From contig NC_088305.1 in assembly GCF_032854445.1 (NCBI RefSeq), positions 25,803,026 through 25,867,025 on the forward strand: a DNA stretch of 64,000 nucleotides, read 5' to 3'. Positions within the stretch are counted from its first letter, which is position 1. Each line of letters opens with the position of its first letter. Position numbers and translations under genes: made by a program. A model generated the notes under the pieces. The model was not told the DNA's origin. It was given only the letters and a program-made list of their open reading frames with translations, and ran no database searches. Shown in pieces: positions 57,516 through 64,000 of the stretch. The stretch comes from Liolophura sinensis. Its lineage: Eukaryota > Mollusca > Polyplacophora > Chitonida > Chitonidae.

Positions 57516-57944
57516 AAACAGTGCATTTTCCGAAATTACCAAACACTTATACTAACAACGGCGATACCTTGATCTTGAGGGCCGATAAAACGTCTATGAA
57601 ACCGATCTGCAAACACATAGTACACGAAAACAATGTAATCACAAAAGTAATATTTCTCCATTTACTAATCTGCCCTCTTGTTTGTTACTATTTATCTATT
57701 CTATTATTTATCTATTTATTTTCTATTTATTTACAAATGTGTATATATCATACGAGGGCAGACCCTCTATCAATTTTTGATTGGTAGGTATACCACTAAT
57801 TTGCTCCTAAGTATCTGTTTGATCAAATATCTTCTTGCTTAAGATATACATTATCTCATAAACAAAACCCCTTCTCTAATCAAAAATACAACTATCTTGT
57901 ATATTTGTTTTCTCTATTTGTTTTCACAGGAACAAAAAACAAGG

Positions 57945-59185
57945 ATGAAAATCTTAATTATCGGCAGCAGTTACGTTCATATGCTGGAGAATAGTATCCT
58001 TCGAAATTCGACCCCAAACTCTAGAATCGACTTTGGAACAGGCCAGGATATTCGGTTCTTTGGCATTGGGGGAGCTAGAGCTGGGACACTTAGATACTCT
58101 GGAAGATTGAAAAGTCTCCTATAGGAGACAAAACCTGACCTAGTTATCCCCCACATTGAGGGAAACTATTCCGACTCCCACAAATCAGCATCAGCAATTT
58201 TCGCTGATATTTTGGACTATGTTGGTGCACTTAAATCGAAATTCGCAAATCCAAGGATCTACATCAGCCAGCTTCTTTACCTTCAGGTAATTCGGCGATT
58301 TTTGGTCCACATTTATAATACAAAAACCCATGAAATTAACAAGAAGCTGACAAACAACCAATTGGCCACCTTCTGGAGACATACCGGACTGATCCGACCA
58401 CAAAAGCAAAATCTAACCAACGAGTGCACCTAAACACTATAGGCCAGGAACTGTTCTACCGGTCTATGAAACGTGCTGTCTGCGCCGCCATGGGAGGCCA
58501 CGAATAAAAACTCGAAATAGAAAATGAAATCAACTAAAAGAAAATAATAGGAAAAACAATAAGAAGACCCGTGGGAGCAAAGGAAATTAACACCAAGGAA
58601 ACGAAGACTAGAAACATGAAAGACATCACAACAATAGGACTATCTCTTGCTTCAACTAAGTGGATCAGGCCTGACATACTTGCTCCTCAATTATACGTGT
58701 CGCACCTGTTACAGGCACAGGTTTCCAGTACGCTGGTTTTTCCTGGACGGCGTCCTGTATAAGTGGCGGGAGCTCCTTAACTCCACGCCACAGAGGAGAA
58801 AGCAAGAGAACAAAACTGTTAACCAGTAAATAAAAGCACTACTGTTGTTTTCTCTCTGTCTAAATTTCTGTATAGGCAACTCTTCTGTAATGAAGATCTA
58901 TGTATTTCTAATGTAAAGATAACGTAAATCTCTGTAAATAGCTCACTATTTATTCCCTTTCTGTTAAATAACCATGGCAGTATTTGAACCTATACAATAA
59001 ACTATACACAAGTTACCACAAAAGGATTAATTCCAGTAATTGACTCGTGTACATATGTAAATAATATACCAACGCGCTGCCATTATCTACCAAAAATATC
59101 CATGTGTTAAAAAAAAAATTTAACCCTGATTTGATGGGCCACGATATCTACCAGGAAAGTCACCCTAAAACCAGTATTTAAACCA
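57945..59185 (+). mobile_element. SGNH-bearing element, second copy with its 3' end
   Basis: 57945-58505 repeats the SGNH-like ORF at 49936-50502 but is broken in a few places. It runs on without the LINE insertion into 58640-59185, whose reverse complement is at about 43920-44490; that pair marks the element's 3' end near CCATGTATGTTC at 59190. The family is not certain. Confidence 0.5.
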
Positions 59186-59324
59186 TGTATGTTCATATAG
59201 TTTGATAACGATGTAAAAACATACATGAAAACGTCACCAACATAATAAAGCCAGGAGCTGAATTAGTTTAAAGTACATACATATAAATATGGAAATACAT
59301 ATTTCAGATAATAGAATCTATAAA

Positions 59325-59395
59325 TCCGTCCTGCAAACAAGAAGACACATTACATGCACTCTAAGGATTCCTTCGTCGTCATATGACAATGAAAA
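59325..59395 (+). repeat. SINE (type B) 3' fragment
   Basis: ATCCGTCCTGCAAACAAGAA, TTACATGCACTCTAAGGATT and CGTCGTCATATGAC match the 3' end at 13310-13365. Confidence 0.65.
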
Positions 59396-59445
59396 ACAAG
59401 TTTATTATCTTCGTAATTTAGATCTTTACAGCCAAACAAAAGCAT

Positions 59446-59449
<4 letters not shown>

Positions 59450-59528
<79 letters not shown>
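59450..59528. repeat. (TA)n microsatellite, about 39 repeats
   Basis: Uninterrupted TA dinucleotides 150 bases upstream of homeobox copy 9. Tyr-Ile ORFs on both strands are by-products. Confidence 0.98.
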
Positions 59529-59531
<3 letters not shown>

Positions 59532-59679
59532 AACGTTGTGGAACAAAAAAAAAACAGAATAATTTACACCCGGTGAAATAATTTGTGTGAGAGTATGTAG
59601 CATGTGCTTCCCAATCACCAGTCACCAATATTAGGCATTCACTTCTTGTTCGTCGTCTCGATCAGTACACAGAACTACC

Positions 59680-60830
59680 ATGGCCACCATTTTGGCATCT
59701 ACCGAATCTCAGAAGAAGACCATCAGTTTTTCCATCGACAGCATTCTTAGCTCTACGTCATCCAGAGGGACAAAACAGCAGCCTTGGGCAATGTACCCGC
59801 CTGCTTCCGAAGCAAAGACCTTTCCTGTTATTACTTGTTCGGGGTCAGCTTCCATTCCCATCATGCCGTTGATTGTTCCTGAATTCTCTGACATGCGTAC
59901 TGATGACCAACTGTCAGAATGTAGCGACCTCAGCAACAAAGCTGCGGAGAACAGAGCGTCTCCTGGTTTATCCGTCAACGACTCTTCATTTCTTAGTCAA
60001 GGTATGTGTTGAACATTTGTAAGAAAGTTTTAATTGTTTGAAAAATATTCAATAAACTGAGTTTAATTGAAGCCATCAGATTAAGAACATATCAAATTCA
60101 ATGGGAGTAATATACTGCCGTATTTTCCAGTATGTGTTGTAATTAATTCTAAAAAGTTCACTTCTTTGTTTCAGAAAACAGCCTGGACAACACACTCCAA
60201 TCCAGTCAAGGCAGAAGGAAGAAATCACGAACGGCCTTCACCGCCACACAGATAGACGGCCTTGAGAAACGCTACAGCGAGCAGCGCTATCTGTCGGTCA
60301 GCGAGAGAAGTGATCTGGCTATGGAGTTGGAACTATCCGATCAACAGGTACGTCGACTATTTTGTTTTCAACCATACAGTAAGTGTCAATCTCACCCTAG
60401 ATAATATGTATGCCCCTTTGCCAAATTCTTTTACTGTAAAAAGGATTTTGTGTTTTACTTTCAAAAATATACTTCTCCAAGTCAGAAAAAGTCATTTTGT
60501 AACAATTGATAAACAACTCATCTAGACGATTTCTGTTCTCTTTTTTAGGTCAAGACGTGGTTCCAGAATAGACGAATGAAGGAGAAGAGACAACGACGTA
60601 GTGCAGGGAACACCAGTTCGCCAGAGCTTTCGCATTTGCCGTCAGGCGGCTCCTTGTCCAGTTCTTCCGGTGTTTGCTATCCAGGCCAAACTAGAGAACC
60701 AATGGCCATGCAGTTCTCGGCGATGTCACAGAATCATGTACTGCCCTCAAGTTTGTCGTATGCTGGGATGTATCCATACCCCATGGGATATCACCCCGTG
60801 CCACTAACTCAGCTACGAGCTTCTTACTGA
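59680..60830 (+). CDS. Homeobox array copy 9: NKL-like homeodomain repressor, intact but without the usual promoter
   Basis: Exons 59680-60001, 60175-60347 and 60549-60830, 258 residues, the same protein as copy 7. The coding part and all splice sites are whole. The duplication that made it starts at 59621, downstream of the TATA-like box and GGATTA block of copy 7, so only the initiator (GGCATTCACTTC) was carried over. Upstream there is a (TA)n tract and a SINE fragment. Expression would depend on new promoter sequence; it may be silent. Confidence 0.85.
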
Positions 60831-62617
60831 CACAGGTCCAATACTAATGTATTTATTTATTGATTTGCTGAAGATTATTTTATGTGCTAGTTGATATCAA
60901 GACTAACATGGAGACCCAATCCCTGAAGTGCTGTCAGAAAAATGTTTTTAAAACTTTTTAAAAACTTTCTAGACGATTGCTTTATGTTTATCAAAGGTCG
61001 GGTTTCTTGATGAGAATATAGTGTTGAATGTAGAATTCTCCAATAATTGTAGTCACATTAAATGACCTTTAAACCTCGAGTTTTACTTGTCATTTTTTCC
61101 TCTGGTAAATTGCAGAATGACGAAATATGTTTTTCTTTTTGTGACAAAAAATAATTCTTATATTTTAAGATCTCCTTTAAAGAGAGATCCAGGGATTAAG
61201 TGATCACCATGTGTCATGTGAGTGATTAACTACACACATCTCCTGTGGAGAAAGATTAAGGGATTAACGCATGGCTGTCAACAACTCTTGATGTTAATTT
61301 GAGTAGTACATATATTTTTTCTGACTTAGATATCGTCCATGAAGATTTGAACAAATGAAGATTTTATAAAGTTTATATAGACATAAAATATAGTGGAGAA
61401 AGATTAAGGGATTAACGATCTTCAACTCTTGATGTTAATTTGAGTGGTACATATATATATTTTCTCTGATTTAGATATCGTCCATGAAGCTTTGAACTCT
61501 CAGATAAACGTCGATTTTATAAAGTTTATATAGAGATAAAACCTCAAATAGATAAACTGAACTGAGTTCTTCAACAAAGGTTTGCTCATTCTTTGTTAAT
61601 GTGTAATATTCAACTGTCCTCTTCCTTGATGTGCAATGGATTCTGGAACTTCCGGAATGCAGATTTGACCTTAGCGAAAGTTGTATACAAATGTAAAGTC
61701 GAAGTCTTGTACGGGAATTGAACATGGACTTCCTACACATAACAAGGTATCAAAATAATTTATTCTGAATCCAAAACTTCCTGGAAACAGTGAACAATTT
61801 GGCCCGAAAAGTAATTTTTAAGAGGGTTAGTTTTGTTGCATTAATACAGGGATAACAGCTCCGTGATACTGTACTTTGCCCTCCACCTGTATATTACAAT
61901 ATACATTTTGATAACATGTATATCAATATACACCGAATGTACCTTTTAGTTACATTGATTACATATTCTGAAAGCTTCCTTTACTCTTTGTATCACGAGT
62001 TTATAGGCTGTATAATTATAAATTTTTGTAGTAAATCTTCATTAGGGACGAAGTTTACACAGGCACATTGTCTGTTGACCTATTCAGGCTTCATTCATTC
62101 GAAAGCAAACTGTTATTCAAACCAGGATGGGCTTGCGTCTTTCCAACATCATCGAAAACTGTTGACTGCTTCTCTTCGCAAAATTTCCGCCTATTTTCGC
62201 AAATTTTATATATATTATTAGCTCTCTACAAGTTTGTGTTATATGTCGATTTGGGAATTGGCCTTGACTGATGTGTTGATTGACGGTTGGCATACGAATG
62301 GCTTTTTCGACACGTAGACTGTGTGAAGGATATCTAGTCCCCAACAAACATTTGTAGTAAGATGAATGTTACCAGATATATAAAGATTCTAAGCGGCTAC
62401 TGTCTGAGGAGTGATTGGCTGGCAAGTCCGCCCGTGTGGACATGTAGATTAAGGGATTAAGCGATCACCGTCTGCCATGTATGGGATTAGCTACCGACAC
62501 CTACCGTTGAGAAAGATTAAGGGATTAACGGATGCTCGTCTGACTGACTTTAGCACTTTAGATTAAAGTGAGTGGTATTCTGTCTGACTGAGCTATGATG
62601 GCCGCGTTCCATAAAAG
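60831..62617. other. Spacer between copies 9 and 10
   Basis: Near-identical to 53955-55741, including GGATTA blocks at about 61190-61265, 61395-61420 and 62440-62575. Confidence 0.6.
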
Positions 62618-63086
62618 CATCAGTTTTTCTATAGATAGTAATATCAGCTCTACGTAATTCAGAGAGACAAAACAATAGCCTGGGACAATATACCCACCGA
62701 CTTCCGAAGCGATGACCTCCCCTATTATTACTTATTCGGGGTCAGCTTCCATTCTCATCAAGCCGCTGATTGTTCCTGAATTCCTTGACATTCGCACTGA
62801 TGACCAATTGTCAGAATGTAGCGAGGTTAGCGATAAAGCTTGCTACAACAGAGCGTCTCCTGGTTTATCCGTCAACGAGTAATGGTATGTGTTGAACATT
62901 TGTAAGAAATGTTTAAATGTTTGGAAAATTTTCATTAAACTACGTTCAAATGGACGCCATCAGATTAAAAACATATAAAATCCAGTGGGAGTAAGATACT
63001 GCCGTATACAGAATTATGTGCTGTAATTAATTCTAAAAAGTTCACTTCATTGTTTCAGGAAACAGCTTTAACAACACACCCCATTG
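62618..63086 (+). pseudogene. Homeobox array copy 10: relic, duplicate of copy 8
   Basis: Same scars as copies 5 and 8: start removed by the CATAAAAG/CATCAG join, stop codons in exon 1, homeodomain replaced by Penelope-like sequence. Confidence 0.8.
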
Positions 63087-63990
63087 CTCTTCACAAAGCC
63101 TTTGGGTTCTTCTCTATGGGTTGGCTGTTTCTTTCCATTGGTTTTGAGTCGGGTTTTGAGGTTAGAGTCGAAAGTAAATGTAGTTTGTATGTTGAGTTTT
63201 TCCTGCTGGAGCCTTCTTACCCGGTAGCTTGGGCTGCCTGTATACAGAATTAATATGTATATGTTGGGGTCGTCGGGTCTCGTTGCTCTGGTGCTGTTAA
63301 CTGGATTGAGAGTTTTACTGATAGTTCTCTCCACTAACTGTTGGGGGTATAGGTTCTGGGTGGTGAAGACTGTTTTGAGGTGGTTAATTTCTTCTTGGAG
63401 TTTGATGCTGGATATATGTATGGCTCATTTCGTCAAGGTAGATGTTGTTCCTCTCTTGATCTGGTTAGGCTGGTCACCAACACAATAAATCCAGGAGTTG
63501 TTATCCATAAGAAATACCACCCCAGCTCTTAAATGCCTCTGAAAGAAGCTATACGTCATCAACATGGAGATGAGGCAATTGCGGACATCAACAAGCTCTT
63601 ACCTCAAAACACGACTCAAAGCCAATGGAAAAAAACAGCCAACCCATAGAGAAGAACCCAAACGCTCTGTGTACAACATTTAGTGTGACTGTCAACTGCA
63701 AAAACATTGAAGAAACCGGTAGACCCCTCAGCATCAGAATGGCAGAGCACAAGGCCCCAGTAGAAAATTAGTTCTAAAATCAGCCCTCAGAGATCACATG
63801 AGAGCCCATCCACAATACCAACTGCAAGGAACACAGCTCGTACCTTGCAGAACAACCAGTCAGAGTACAAAAGAAGGAAACTTCTGGAAACCATTATGAT
63901 CCGATGACACAATCCACAGCTTAAACGAGGACAGCCAGTACCACCTACCGAGCGCCTACAATGATCCCATCAAATTAGACAGTGACCACC
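63086..63990. mobile_element. Penelope-like element pieces, third copy
   Basis: Duplicate of 56210-57110. Broken, several breaks; the flanking LINE tail would lie beyond the window. Confidence 0.65.
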
Positions 63991-64000
63991 TTAATCCCTG

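Larger units (their letters stand above)
59621..64000. repeat. Segmental duplication, right copy (continues past window)
   Basis: Copy of 52745-57124. The left breakpoint lies at 59620/59621, where AATCACCA changes to the shared GTCACCAATATTAGGC. Upstream DNA is unrelated SINE and (TA)n sequence. Confidence 0.95.

Noticed and set aside
59289-59628. ORFs with long Tyr-Ile runs
   Set aside because: Translation of the (TA)n microsatellite.

Overview
The window looks like nuclear DNA of a lophotrochozoan invertebrate, most likely a mollusc or a brachiopod. The reasons are AT-rich non-coding DNA, multi-exon genes with GT-AG introns, and many copies of tRNA-headed SINEs whose core I recognise from lophotrochozoan genomes. 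I cannot name the species. There is one 200-base run of N (30370-30569).

Left part (0.5-4.1 kb, minus strand): a compact four-exon gene for a secreted protein of about 265 residues that I do not recognise. Next come 7 kb without a convincing gene, holding SINE pieces, an inverted repeat and a long 86-101 bp minisatellite (8.7-11.4 kb).

Middle part (11.5-29.1 kb, minus strand): fifteen exons whose splice phases all agree and which encode 602 residues of a LARGE-type glycosyltransferase (GT8 domain followed by GT49 domain). The GT49 DxD motif is kept. In the GT8 domain the DxD reads DPS and the usual His before Trp near the domain end is Asn, so the xylosyltransferase half looks dead. The N-terminal membrane-anchor exon was not found. 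The introns hold tandem arrays, SINEs and a small open ORF on the opposite strand.

From 30 to 34 kb there is a SINE with the assembly gap inside it, a roughly 285 bp inverted repeat, and some unassigned ORFs.

Right part (34.5-64 kb, plus strand): a tandem array of one divergent ANTP-class (NKL-like) homeobox gene. Four copies are intact in sequence (41.1, 44.8, 52.8 and 59.7 kb). Each has three exons, an N-terminal eh1 Groucho-binding motif (FSIDSIL), a Q50 homeodomain split by an intron between positions 44 and 45, and a conserved C-terminus. Six further copies are relics (35.8, 37.1, 47.6, 51.3, 55.7 and 62.6 kb). Copies share a TATA-like box with an initiator and an upstream block rich in GGATTA. 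Penelope-like, LINE and SGNH-hydrolase-like retroelement pieces sit between them and were copied along with them. The last 4.4 kb repeats 52.7-57.1 kb almost base for base at an offset of 6,876 bases, and the array shows duplication, gene conversion and decay in progress. The three gene regions show no obvious functional link.
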